In this document: piece after piece, positions 1 to 12,500 of the stretch | Layout of the letters: each line of letters begins with the position of its first letter | Position numbering within the stretch: position 1 is the first letter of the stretch | Assembly (NCBI GenBank): GCA_023053575.1 | Contig: JAKZAP010000013.1 | Location: forward strand, 19,253,689-19,317,688 | DNA: 64,000 bases | DNA from: Branchinecta lynchi | Taxonomy: Eukaryota; Arthropoda; Branchiopoda; Anostraca; Branchinectidae | Direction of reading: 5' to 3' | Position numbers and translations under genes: made by a program | The notes under the pieces: model-generated | What the model was told of the DNA's origin: nothing | What the model saw: the letters and a program-made list of their open reading frames with translations, nothing else | The model's database searches: none

Positions 1-398
1 TTTACTATAATGACAACAACTACGTACCCTATAAATCTAGCAAAAACAATATAACTTAATTTTTCTGACCTGCATAAAATGACCTGCGATCTACCAAATA
101 AATAAATAAAAACTACGCTCGTACGAAAAATTAAACAAAAATGACAAACCATTTGACATTAGTAAGCGAATACTCCTCAAAACTGTTAAAACATAATATA
201 TATAAAAAAAACTAAGCCAAAATCAACTAATCCATCCTGTAACATATAAATACTAAAAAAAAAAAGATGCACATGGTTTTCAGCAACTAAATTATAACCG
301 TTTACGTATTACATCGTTCATTTGTTAAAAAATGGGTACAGGCTGTCTCTTCAAAATCAAAACTTGGATTTTTACTTTAAAATATGAAACTTATAGAT

Positions 399-1343
399 GC
401 TCAGCTTATGGTTCGTTATACATCTTAAGAAATGAGACACAAGAGAAATTTAGAAAATTTGAAATATGATGTTTCAATAGCCGATATGTCGCAAATTCGA
501 AAATTTTCTACGACTGTTGCAGCAAAAAACGCATGAGGTAAAGCAACGGCGTTGAACAATGACCCGAGGATATCTTTTCTGTATCGCCCAAGAAAACAAA
601 TTAGGAGGCCAAATGCCTTGCGCTTTCTATCTTGAATTCGCTGGTGATAGAAAAATAAGAATCAGATAAAAAAGCCTGTAAAATAAAATAAAACTACCAT
701 TCTATCCTTAGACCATTTGTAAAATTCGTCATGAGAACTACGGTTCCATCCTTAGACCGTTTGTAAAAATCGTCATTCATCGGTACCGGTAACCGTCTCA
801 AGTCCATCAAGACATCTTCTTTAAAACCTCCTAAACCTACTCCTTCTTCATGAAGTAACTATGTGTTTTCTTCAACTCTTATGTATGAAAACTTAAATAA
901 CTCAAACTCAAAATCTTATCGTGGAGGCTTGGAACCAACTTCCGTCCCAGGTCGTAACCGGTCCATCAGTCGAGGGCTTCAAAAATGCACTGGATGAACA
1001 TGTTGGAACCGACAACTATAGTATTGATAATTTTCGTAGAATTTTGTAGAGGCTTGCGCCTTTTTCTTACATCAATATTAATAATAATACGATATTCTTC
1101 GAGCAAACTAATACTTTTCATGCCTCGCAGTCAATGACGTTGAAGACTTGAACCCGACACTATTCCTTCATTTTCCTACCAATCCGCAAAAGTATTTTCC
1201 ATTCCGACAGGCTGAAGAAAACGCTCCTTCGCAAGGTAGCTACTGCGGTTGAAAAGTTACAGCCAATCAAATGTGCCCACCAGACGTTCGTAAAGAGTTT
1301 CGCCCTTTATTTCTGAAGATGTATAACGAAGCATAAGCTGAGC
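399..1343. mobile_element. DNA transposon-like element with 27-bp terminal inverted repeats
   Basis: Positions 399-425 and 1317-1343 are inverted copies of each other with one mismatch in 27 bp (GCTCAGCTTATG at the outer end). The interior of about 0.9 kb has no intact reading frame but holds a LINE tail (925-1100). This is best read as a non-autonomous or decayed cut-and-paste element carrying a LINE fragment. No target duplication was established. The stretch 1-398 is AT-rich intron with nothing recognised. Confidence 0.6.
925..1100 (+). mobile_element. LINE-B 3' end fragment (C-terminus of a reverse transcriptase ORF)
   Basis: One frame reads IVEAWNQLPSQVVTGPSVEGFKNALDEH in two runs (IVEAWNQLPS, then EGFKNALDEH). 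This is the familiar C-terminal pattern of CR1/L2-type LINE polyproteins (V-x-x-WN-x-LP...SF/GFK-x-x-LD). It is followed by a short GC hairpin (AGGCTTGCGCCT) and an ATT-rich tail. The same hairpin plus tail occurs in two other fragments in the window, near 9060 and 61075. Confidence 0.6.
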
Positions 1344-1914
1344 TGCTAGTTTAAATTTATAACGTTATTTATGACCGTTGTAGCCCTATATACGAAGGCC
1401 TATTATGATTTATGTGTGTGCTCATAGGTTGTATCCATGACAAGTTTTTGGTGAATAAAAAGAATTATCTATCTACCATCTATCTATCAATCTACATAAA
1501 GAAAAAAAAAAAAGAGAAAAGAAAGTAAAGAAAATGACTTCAAGTCTGAATAGAGATACAAAATCAATTCTGTAAAATCAGAGCCAGGAAAATCTTGTTT
1601 GATGGACGAAAAATGTCGAAGAATGGAACGACGGTAAAAGATTCAAGTGACAAACGGAGTAGGTTGGAAAAAACGAAGAAAACTACACTTACGCAAAGTG
1701 TACTCCAAAATCTGTGGAGAGGGGCTCTCAACTTGGAAGCTTTTAGTGTTCACCGTGAAAATGTAGCGTTCCCCAGGTATCAAGTTTGTCAACTCGTGCG
1801 ATGTACTATTTGTGATTGTTCGCTCGACAACTGAAGATTTCTCAGCTATGTGATACCTGAAAAGGGGGAAATACCTAAAATTACCAGTGAAACGAGCAAA
1901 AAGAAAATCGCTGA

Positions 1915-2055
1915 ACTTGTCACATATGGTGTATTAAACAAGTTGGCGAGGTTCCTCAGGGCAGCGATAGCCCATAGCGACATAGGTGCTTATAGAAGGT
2001 ATTATTTTTGTTTGTTGTGTTTATTTTTCAAGTATTTGCCATGACCTTAGAAACC
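1915..2055 (+). mobile_element. LINE-A 3' end fragment
   Basis: The frame reads KLARFLRAAIAHSD and ends just before tttgccatgaccttag. This matches the end of the full LINE at 54.2-59.2 kb (LGRFLKIAMTHREL followed by gccatggcccttggg) and the copy at 35.6 kb (LGRFLRVASLHRE). Only the last 140 bp or so survive. Confidence 0.6.
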
Positions 2056-2345
2056 CTAATCGGCGAGAGTTGAGGGAAAAATTTAGCTGAACACACACAT
2101 TTTAATTTCTCTCCGACCCCCCCCCCCCCCAAATCGTGTCCCACAGAAGCAACGAGCCCCTTTCCCTCGGGTATGGCTAACTCCTCCAGCTCCTATACTG
2201 GTCTTTCATCCAGACCTTTCTCATTCAACTAAAAGCATGGATCAGTCTCCCGGATGTCCGTAGCAATCACTCCTGTGGAACCTTGCAGACTCAGTTAAAT
2301 ACATTTTTTGGTAACTAAAAATGGGTAAATAAATATTTTTTTTTA

Positions 2346-2512
2346 GCCCAAGCTGACTTTGAAACATTTATTCAAAAAACCTGTAATCAGTAAACCTGTA
2401 ATTTCCTTCCCCGACGTTGACCCAGAGGATTGACAGCCTGACGAGGACCCTTCCCAAGAAGAGCCGAAAAATCGCACATGAAGAATCGTAGCTGACGTAT
2501 CCGTCGTAAACA
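2346..2512 (+). mobile_element. Hammerhead-bearing foldback element, half copy
   Basis: It starts with the family terminus GCCCAAGCTGACTTTGAAAC. It contains the ribozyme-like core CTGACGA...GAAA at 2438-2469 with CAGC just before it, and ends in GTAGCTGACGTATCCGT. The core nucleotides are intact here, but helix II has a mismatch (AAGAGCC) and helix I is reduced to two pairs. The left inverted arm is missing. Confidence 0.5.
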
Positions 2513-3109
2513 TTATTTGAATTAATGGGTAATATCCTAAGGAGCTCAGAAGAAATAAAATCTTTTTCTGAATTCGTTTGTTTTATATTTTTATGGTGGG
2601 TAGGTATATAGACATCCCTGAGCGCACGACCTCAGATATTTTATTTGTTTGTTGAAGTTAGTGACTGCGGGAGATCGATGTGGACCTGGATGTACATTTT
2701 TGTTTGATTTCAATTGACTGAACACGCTTTCAACAAAATCCTATAAAAAACACATTCACTCTTAAGAAGACTCTTGGCCTGTGCTGAGCGAGGTTCAGAG
2801 TGATTTTTGTCACCTTTCACTGACAACATTCTCTCGTCAGATCATTTATCCACTTCCTCCCTGAGCCCCCCCCCCCCACACACTCCAAATCTCTCTCGGA
2901 GTCACACGCCACACTATTCACCTCCCACCAAATCCCCTTTTAACTTACTCTTAAAAATAAATACGTTTTCAGCTTCCCTAATAAAAACGTCAATTAAGCC
3001 TCGCTAATATTCTGAGGTCGCAGCGGTAAGAAATAATATATTCGGTTGGTCTGTTTGATCAACAATCGGACAAATTAACTTCGTCTCTTAACTCCAAAAA
3101 AGGATTATG

Positions 3110-3235
3110 GAGGCCGTCAAATAAAACGACCGACCGATACGGAAACACACGAAGTGGCAGCAGAGGGATTTGAACCTTCGCCTCCGTCTTGCGATTCACC
3201 TGTGACTGCTCCCTAACCGTTTCCGGATTCACCAG
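3110..3235 (-). repeat. tRNA-derived SINE-like fragment
   Basis: On the minus strand GGTTCAAATCCC fits a pol III B box, with an A-box-like TTAGGGAGCAG about 40 bp upstream. No cloverleaf with a proper acceptor stem could be folded by eye, so a tRNA-derived SINE head is more likely than a tRNA gene. Confidence 0.35.
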
Positions 3236-3444
3236 TATCTGATTTTATCTCACCGGTGTGGACTAACCCGAACTTGTAGAGATGATGGTTGTAGTGAGAC
3301 ATCACTTAGGAAGACGGAGAAGCCAAAGACATCCTACACAAGAAGAACCAGACTTCCCATTGTCTTTTCTTTACAAAGGGAAAAGCGAACGATAAAAACA
3401 GGTCCCTGATATAGGCTAGGGAAAAGAAAATACAAAATACTTAC

Positions 3445-3550
3445 TTAATGATGTACTCGGTGAACCTGGATGAGAGCGGGGAGACCCAGCTGAGCGTTAC
3501 GCTGCTATTCGACGCTCTCTGAATGGTAGCGTTGCGAGGTGGATTTGGAT
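3445..3550 (-). CDS. Ptp10D: Ptp10D exon w7: first half of the next FN3 domain
   Basis: A 106-nt exon completing a Tyr codon and reading [23 protein letters not shown] and FTEYII, ending two bases into a codon at a GTAAGT donor. It starts a fifth FN3 domain, with its Trp intact. The YPNPPRN opening is the same as in fly Ptp10D. The next exon lies beyond the left edge or was not recognised in 1-3444. Confidence 0.93.
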
Positions 3551-6500
3551 CTAAAATATATATCTTAAAGCACAAATAATACATTAAGTTTTGTTCGATG
3601 TCTTATTCAAATTTATCGATGATACTTGCTAAAAGGCACTGGACTGTCCCGAGGCTCCAACATGTGGACTAGTAGAGTTGAGCCCAAACTGCGACTGGGA
3701 AACATATAATCAATATGTTTCCCAGTTTTTATTGTAGATCTAGTAGGCTAATATGTTTTTAACGATCAGTTGTTTATTTGTATGTAAGTGTGCGCGAGTT
3801 TGGTTGACATGTTGTTGTTTCTTTTTATGCATAAACTCTTCAGTTTTGAAGGATTCAAATAAATAGTAAATAGTAATAGTAGTAATGTGTAAAACAGATA
3901 TGTCAGCTACGATGCTTTGGCAGTGATATCTTGCCAAGAAGGGCCGAAATATCGCTGCCAAAGCATTGTAGCTGATGTATCCGTTTCATTCATTGAATGA
4001 ATGAATGAATGAATGAATTTATAACGCACTGCCCAAGGGCGTAAGTACAGTAAAACAGATAAAGAACTATAAAATAATCGCAAAAAACTCAACAAATATT
4101 TTCCATAAAGGTTCACTAAATTAGAATCACGTTGATGGGATCATGGACAGGTAATTGTCCGATCGGAGAACAGGGCTTCAAGCGTCAATAATGGGTCGGA
4201 AATTAAAAAACGGCGGATCAGGTAGCGGTTCCGTGTGCGCCGGGGTAGGTAGAGAAGAAATCTCAGATATCTGAAGTATGTCGAGCGTATGCGTCGAAGG
4301 TCCTTTCTTCTGAGTATGGTATGTAATCCAGCAAGGAAGTTAACCTACGGTGCGCAAAAGGCAGTATATAACTTTCCAAGCCCAGGTCTGCTATACCTCG
4401 AACGGTTCGGCACAATTTTGCATTGTTTGAATCCAAACTTTTAGATAGCGTGGGATCCCAATCCTGCAAACCGTTTCAATCAGACGATTGGATAGTCTTG
4501 GAACTAAGTTCACAAACCCCTCAGTGGCTCATTTGGTTAGCCAAAAGGTCGCGGTTTCAAGTCCGGCCTGAGATGTAATTTGTCTTCAAGTTCATTAATA
4601 TATAATGTCTCCATCTCAAGGGGAGCATTTCCGCTTCAAATGAATTTTTTTTACTTGAAACGCAGCTACTCAGGGCTCTTACAACTCAACTGCTTAACCC
4701 GTTGAATAGAAAACAGAAATGGCCGGGGCTCGACAAACAAATCATCCAAATATGAGACATCTAGTCAGGTGGTGTAGCACGTGGTGTGTTTAGTGAACCA
4801 GTAACCACTAGCCATAGGTTTACAGCAGGCTCTGATAAATTAGGAAGCGACGATAAGTTTCCGCTCGATACTTCTAAAATCCTGGCCAAAACATCTGGTG
4901 CGGCGTAAAAACATATTTGCTCGAAAACTTAAAAGGAAGGCCCCCACGGCACCTCCTCCTTGTCTTCAACCTTAAAGGATCCATTACACTATTTACTCTT
5001 CAACTAACAGTATTTTAAAATATTTGAATACTTTAAACTAGGCTGTGCTTTCAACAAATAACCCACGGTGTTGGTGTTTTAAGCTTTTCCCGAGACCCGT
5101 TGACTTATAGCAAAAACAGGGAAACAATTTACATAACCGGTTTTTCTGATGGAAAAACTTCTCTCAGACTACCGTCGACAGCGCGATACATATCGACGGT
5201 AGCAAAACACGGCAAGTGAGAAAATCAGCGTGGCTAAGTTAGAGGGGTTAGACTGTACAGTACGAAATTAGGGTCTCCGCAGTTTAGAAATACATGAAGT
5301 GATTCTGGAAGTAGCTTGCGTTAGACAGGTCCTTTTAAAAAAAAAGTTCTTGTCCTATTTAATTTTTGTTTTTTCTTTTCTTTGTAGATCTACTTGTTTA
5401 AATGTCAGAAATCGTCGCACAACCTTTATATATTATTCCTTTTATCCCGTCATTTTGGCAGAACAAAACTTGTATTATTGTTAGATAGAAATGTTCGACT
5501 TACACACAGCTTGAAAGTAGACATGCGGTTCGCTCCACAGACCATGACTGACCGCAAAGACCTTGATGTCATATCCAGCCCCAGGGAACAGGGATTGCAA
5601 GGCGATGCGTGGCGTATCCACATGAATGGTCACCATCTCACCTAAAAAATAAACAAATTCTCTGTAATGACGAGTCTGATTTGTCACGTTTTCAATGGAC
5701 CGTATAATGTGCTGTTCATCACAGCGTGGAATGTTCTTGGTCGAACCTCCCGAGACCTGTCACACCGAAAATCCAACTTCCACTATATTTTTTTGTAGAA
5801 GCTAATAAAATACAAGGAAATTAATTTTTTTTAAACCTCCCCTCTACCCTTATGTGCCCTGCAACAGATTGGACGTCCTGTCCCTAAAAGCAGCCAGATA
5901 TGACGACCTAAGTTACAAAACGGTACAGATGTTTATTTTAACTTGACTGATTGACTGGAAAAAAAAAATTAACCAGTTGATTAAGAAAAATTATAAAAGC
6001 TGATTATAAAAAATTATCCTGGGCCCAAGCTGACTGGGAAACATTTATTAAATGAGGAAAGCCAGTTTAAACACGGAAAGCCAGCTACGATGGTTAACAG
6101 CGATATTTCGGCCCTTTACCGGCGAATGTCAACCAACTGCATTGCGAAACAACCGATTGCTGACGAAAACGGATATTTCTACACTTTGATCGAAAAGAGC
6201 AAAAAAAAAAAGGAATTTAACATTTTGGGGCATATGAATCTTGAGTTCAATTCTGAAATATAGGCATTTGCAGGGAGTTTTTTAATCACTCCTAACCTGT
6301 AAGTTATTGAGAACATTGTTTCTGGCCCTTTTCTTGATTGTATAATGAAAGTATTGGAACAAAGTTTAATCAGAAATGAGATTTTGTATAGGGTTTGAAC
6401 CAGAGCAAAATAACACTAGGGGTAGCGCCAAGACCTGAAAAAAGTGACGTACTGAAACTCAATCAATTTTCGCCAGCGCTGGCTCCAATAATTTAAACTT

Positions 6501-9500
6501 CTCAACAAAGCAAAAAAAAGGTATCCCCTGTTTCTTCGATGTGTGCAGACCGCATCATAGATTTACTGGGAATTGCTAAACCCGCAATTTCGTCTCGCTT
6601 TAAATGCCACAAGCGTGGCGGGCGGCGCTATAAGCATGATGGCCCAATTGTTAGGCATGGAAAGTATAGTATAGGTCTTGGCGCTACTCCTTGGTGTTAT
6701 TTGGCTCTGGTCTGAACTTAGTGCCTCAGTTTTTGCACTTGCGAGTCAAAGCCTGACTTGAATCGTCAGTACTGCGAGTGGTGACTCTTACCCGTTTTCG
6801 TTGGCTTATCCTTTGGATTCACGATATTTGACGGTGCATAACGGATAAGTCAGCTACATTTTATTCGAGCTATATTTCGTCCCTTCAGGCTATTTAAGGA
6901 AGAATATTCAATTGTATTTCGCAAGTTCATTTTCCAGTTTGAGCGGCTTGAGCCTGAAGAGGACCCTTGCCAAGAAGGGCCGAAATATAGCTCGAATAAA
7001 TGTAGCTGACTTATCCGTTTTGCACCGTCAAATATGATTCGCTATCAGCTTGGGCCGTAGGAACATCTATTCACAATACCTGACTATACTGAACGTCGTC
7101 ACCCCCCCCCCCCCCACACACACAAACACCGAACAGGGCATATTTGAATAGTGCATACGACGGATTCGTCAGCTATAATGCTTTAGTAGCGATATTTCGG
7201 CCCTTCTTGGCAGGGGTTCTCATCGAATAAGGTACTTATAGTCGGTAGAAGCTTCAGTTACTTGTTACAGGTTTGTTCCTTCCCGACGTTGACCCTGAAG
7301 AATGACAGCCTGACGAGGACCCTTGCTAAGAAGGGCCCAAATATCACTGCTAAAGCATCGTACCTGACATATCGGGTTTATGCATTACCTGAACATATGT
7401 TTCAAAGTCAGCTTGGGCTCAAGGAATATTTACAGGGGATATTGTTGTTAAACAAACTCGTCCTTACCTGTATCATTTCTCGTATACACCACCGCAAACT
7501 CCTCCTGCCTTGAATTGACGTCAGACTTCCACGAGATATTCATTCCACCCGCAATGGGGGTGGACGCTTCAATAATAGGTGGCGAGGGGCGGGTGGCTTG
7601 AAATAGGCTCCGTTCCGCCGACTCCATTCCATTGCTAACTGCCGTGACCTCGATGGAGTAGTTTCTTCCCGGCAGTAAGGTGTCAAGCATGATTTGGTCT
7701 TCAAGTACATTGTACGTGGAAGAGTCGCCACTGGGGGTCAGGACTTCTTCGTAAGATACCTACAAATGATTCTTATAAGCCAACAAATTTACGCAACCGT
7801 GTTGAGGTTACCATAGAGGCGTTTTTCTATGCTCCCTCAAACAGTTTGTGGGTTGGCTCGAAAAAAGTGTTTTCGCGGTCTTTCGTGCGGCCCACAAGTG
7901 TGTTTCCGCGACCAACAAGATTTTCGTGGTTCGCTTTGCGGCTCAAATTCGACAAACAACTAGCGAGGTGATGGTCAATTTTGTGGCTCGATTCTGGCGC
8001 GAAATTCAAATTAAGCTGCAAAATTGTGTCTAAACAATAAAGTGAACTACTTTTTGAAGCATTTAGACTTAAAACTGAGGATGCTTTCTGTACAGAATGG
8101 TACGGAAATAAGCCCGGAATTCTATTTATTGAGATTCTATATGAATTTCATTTTTATTTTCATATATTCGAAATTACCGCCCAAAAAATTGACAAAACGG
8201 CGTTTCTGCGAGTTTCAACTGGTGGCTCGACTGTGTCGTGCACAATCATGTTTCCGCGACAAACACTCAGAAGTGTGTGGCCAATTGTGTCGCGGAAAAA
8301 GGCCTAAGAGGAAGGGCAAAAAGTGCAAAACGGATACGTCAGTTCAATTTTACTAGAGCTATATTTCAGCCCTTCTTGGCAAGGGTCCTCTTCAGGGTCA
8401 AAGCCGCTAAAGTCGGAAAAACGAACTTGCACTGTCAAATATGATTCGCAGTCAGCTTGTTGCTGATGGAATATGGAACCGAATGCGCTGCATGTGCCGA
8501 GTGTTACTACAATTATGGGTTTTTAAAGCGCGCGTGATGGTTAAGTTCAGTATCAGATTTAGTTGACAAGAAAATGTACGTGAAAGTATGTGAAGGTTTT
8601 AATACCAGTCGTTACCGAGAAGAATGAATGAATCTTTTTATTACCCAACTTTACATAAAATGTCATCGGTGGAGTAGGCTATAAAAAGACAGAATTTTAC
8701 ATTATAATACATTGCACTACTTCTACATGAACAATACTTCTTTAACTACCGTAATTGACTGGCAAACAAGAGGATTCCAGTCGAGGGATTCCAGGAATCA
8801 AGCACGATGCGATAGTTGCGTCTTTGAAGATACCATGGTATCTGATACCACGGTCTAGTCGTTTTCGCAGTTACTGTGGTATCTGATACCACGGTCAAAA
8901 AGCGTTGCAGTTATCGTGGTATCTGGGCAGTCATCGTGGTATCTGAAAAAGTCATCTCCCTTTCATGATTACCAGCGATGAGCCTGGGATTCTGTCAAAT
9001 TGGTAAGAAAGAAGTTTGGAACTTAGTGATAATAATATAATATAACTGCAGTAAAAAAGGCTTTCGCCTCTGTTAATTTCTCGGGACACTGTGTACACTA
9101 AATTCAATTTCAGCCAGGTGTCGATCCACGCCTGCTTTAAACTGATTGATATTTTCGGCATTTACGACATTTTCGGGGAGATTATTCCAGTGATGTAACT
9201 GGATGTCACTTTTTCTTTAGGGATGTCTTGGAAAGGCGCAATTTCGGCAATAGTCGTTTTTGCAGACTAACCGTAGTATCAGATACCACGGTAACTGCAC
9301 AAACGACTAATTACAAATCCAGTTACCGTGGTAACAAATACCATGGAATCTGCAAACACGCAACTAATACATAGGAGGTTTTTAAGTTGGGAGGTGTGGT
9401 GGTTTTTGTTGACCTTGTTTTTTTTTTTTAATGTAATTATGTTTTGCCACCACATTAGAGGTATACTATGGTGCAAGAGCACCTCTAGTCGTGTCTTTGC

Positions 9501-12500
9501 AAGTTTTATGTTTATATTTTTACTAATTTTTCATTACAATAACGTTTTAAATGCATAATTCACTGATTTTTCGTAGTAAGTTTAGTAACTGTAAGAAGTA
9601 AAGGAACAAATGTGTTGTTTTACTTTTTTTGTTAAGAAGTAAGGAAGTAATTCGCCCAGACATGCCGCCGGTAAAGTAGCCTATCCATATTAGCTGGAAA
9701 GAAGAAGAAGAGATTCGGTGACTCGAAAACCAAACTGCAGACAAATCTCTACCCTTTCAACGACCCAATCGAGCAGCAAAATCAATAGCCGTGTCAAAAT
9801 GAAATCGCAGATATTTAAGGAAGAATCTTTATAGGTTTTTCCACAACATTTTCCAGCTTGAGGCTGAAGCGGACCCTCGCCAAGAAGTGCCAAAATATAG
9901 CTCTAATAAAAATCTAGCTGACGTGTCCGTTTTACAAATATCAAGAAAGTAAAGATTTCTCGAGTAAAACTGAAAGAGTAGGTGCCACATTTGCGTCATT
10001 GAGAGGAGGAAGGGAAACAAAAATGACATAGGAGCAGAGATGGGCAAATGAAAGGATTCGAGTCCGAATCCGAATCCAGCCTGACAAGCGGAAGATTCGA
10101 ATCCGGCCAAAAGGACGAATTCTGGATTCGGATTCGCCCATCTCTGCATAGGAGGTTCAACCAGTAAAATAGACAAGAACTGTCCCAAAAAGAGCTTGGA
10201 CCACACAAAAAGTAGGTAAAAATATGAAAGTAATTACCTTAAAACTCTCTTGAAAGCTGGTCGGGTCCGGTTTCCAAGAAATGATCAAATCTCCTGTGTC
10301 GTCACTGAATGACGTGTTGAGGTTTAAAACGGGCCTTGGCTCTATAAAAGAAAGAAGGTGAAAGTCTCTTCAATGACTTCTGGTGGCTACAGCGCAAGTC
10401 CCAGTAGCCTAGATAAGATCATATTCCAATATTCTATTGTATTTGTCGCCTTTAAAAGTGGGCCGTGTTTTCCCAAAACAATACAAACCGGTCCTGGCTA
10501 TTTCTGGCCGCGCTTGACCCCTTGGTTTTGATGGGGAACACCGAAAAAACTGCATGGCCGGTCAATAATATGAATACTATCACGAGATCTAACCGTCTTG
10601 AGTCAACTAAAACAAGTAGCAAGTGGGGTAATAACGCTGTGCTTCTGAAATTGGATGAGTTTCGAAAAAACTTATAAGGAGCCGTACCCGATGAAAAATG
10701 TGTAGCCTGTGCAGTAGTATGGTGGTAGCACGAAAACGTTGCATGTAATACTATGTAATAGCAAAGAATACTATCATTTAATATGCCTCAGACTGGTCCA
10801 ATCTTCTGTAGTAGTATCCAGTAGCATCCTGTCTTGCCATAGTAGCATCCGGTCTTGCTAATAGTAGCATATAGTAGTATGCAGTAACACGGTAGCCTTG
10901 AAGTAGAAGCATGTAGTAGCATCGTTGGTACTGCTTGCTACTTTTTCGTACTACTTCATGGTACTGTTTTGAAATAAATTTTTCGGGTAGTACCTATAAT
11001 ACCAGTGCAAGCTACTTTCGTTACTGCATTTGCTGATTCCTACACCCCCCGAAACCTAAATTTCATATGTTACATTCTGGACCGCAAACGGCACCTCACT
11101 AATCTTGGCACTTGCCAAGATTCACTAAGTTTGCATGCGCAATATGCTCCTGACGAGTGTTCGCGTCTCATGCTCTTAATGCGTAGACTGGTTTTGTCAA
11201 TCTTGCCAAGTTTTTGCTAGAAGTCAATGGGTCTGGTAAAAGACTTAAAACAACCAAAGCCGTGGATAATCTGTTAAAAGCAGAGCTTAGTTTTACAGAA
11301 TTAGGACAGTTTTGAATATTGCAACATACACAGTAAATAATGCGAGGTGAGCTCTAAAGACGCGTGCCCGAAATAAGGCTAGGCCTACTCTGGTGTCACT
11401 CATTTTGTACGAAAGAAGGAGATTAAAAGATACGATCATGTTATTTTAAATATGCAAAGCACCTGCTCCACTTGTCGAAGTTATGTCATAACCATACATT
11501 GACGGAGGTTAAAAATTCAAGATACAAGTGTTACCCTTTTGGATGTTTCGTCTTCACTATAAACAAGAGCTGCAAGCTCATATGGCACTTGTAAGGCTGG
11601 GTCAGAGGATGAAAGTAGGAATTCTTCAATTCGTGGGTTCGTTGTGATTATTTGTAAGCAAACCCTTGAGATAATGGGTCCATGGAAATCACGAGAACGT
11701 ATCGTTTGGTAATACATTTGGCTGTGATGATGCGCACTTTAGGGGCGCTAGAAATTCATCTGTAATCAAAACTCTTGAAGCAAAAATGATGGTGAGCTCA
11801 TCGGGAGAATGAAATGTATATTTTAATCAAAAGTATCATTTGTACTTTAAGAAATTCAGTTGTAAGCAAAACCCATGAGGCAAAAATATTCGAATCATGT
11901 CAAGTCGCTAATGTTCAAGTTTCATGGTCCTAGCACATCTGGAAGTACTTTAACTGGTGATCACCGGAATTCCGGACCCCCCTTCCTCCCCCCACAGTGC
12001 TCGAACCCGATCCAGTTCTGTCACTGATAAATCTAGGGCTTGTGCTTGTTCTTCCCACCAAGTTTCATCCCAATCGCTCCACTCTTAGCGTGTCACAAGA
12101 TTTACGGCTCCCCCTCTGACCCCCCCCCCCCCCCACAATAATCGGATCCGGTTCGGACTTCACATGGGACATCCGAGACACGAAGTCTTTCCAAATATCA
12201 AGTTTCATTAAGATCTACCCGTTCCAAAGTTATACGAACCTCTAGATTCCGGATTCCCCTTCCTTCCACTCCCCCCACGTTGGTCGGATCGGGGAAGTGA
12301 CTATTTCCAAGTTAGTTTGGTCGGATTCCTGGTAGGTTTGTCAAGTTTCACTGTCCCAGCCCACCTAGAAGTAACTTAACTCCGTATCACCGGAATTCCG
12401 CCCCCTCCCCCCTCCAACTCCCACCACAGTGCACGAGTCCCATCCGCCTCTGCCAATGATGTACCTAGGGCGTGTGCTTGTTCCTCTCACCAAGTTTCAT

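Larger units (their letters stand above)
6023..7057. mobile_element. Foldback element with hammerhead-like core, interrupted by a MITE
   Basis: Outer ends GCCCAAGCTGAC (6023) and its near inverse ATCAGCTTGGGC (about 7046-7057) bracket inner arms TCAGCTACATTTTATTCGAG (6848) and its inverse (about 6990-7009). The right arm contains the best hammerhead-like core in the window (6948-6995). A 307-bp MITE of another family sits inside at 6402-6708. No protein is encoded. Confidence 0.5.

Noticed and set aside
4508..4575. A functional tRNA gene
   Set aside because: D- and T-arm-like words are present but the anticodon arm and a pairing acceptor stem are missing.
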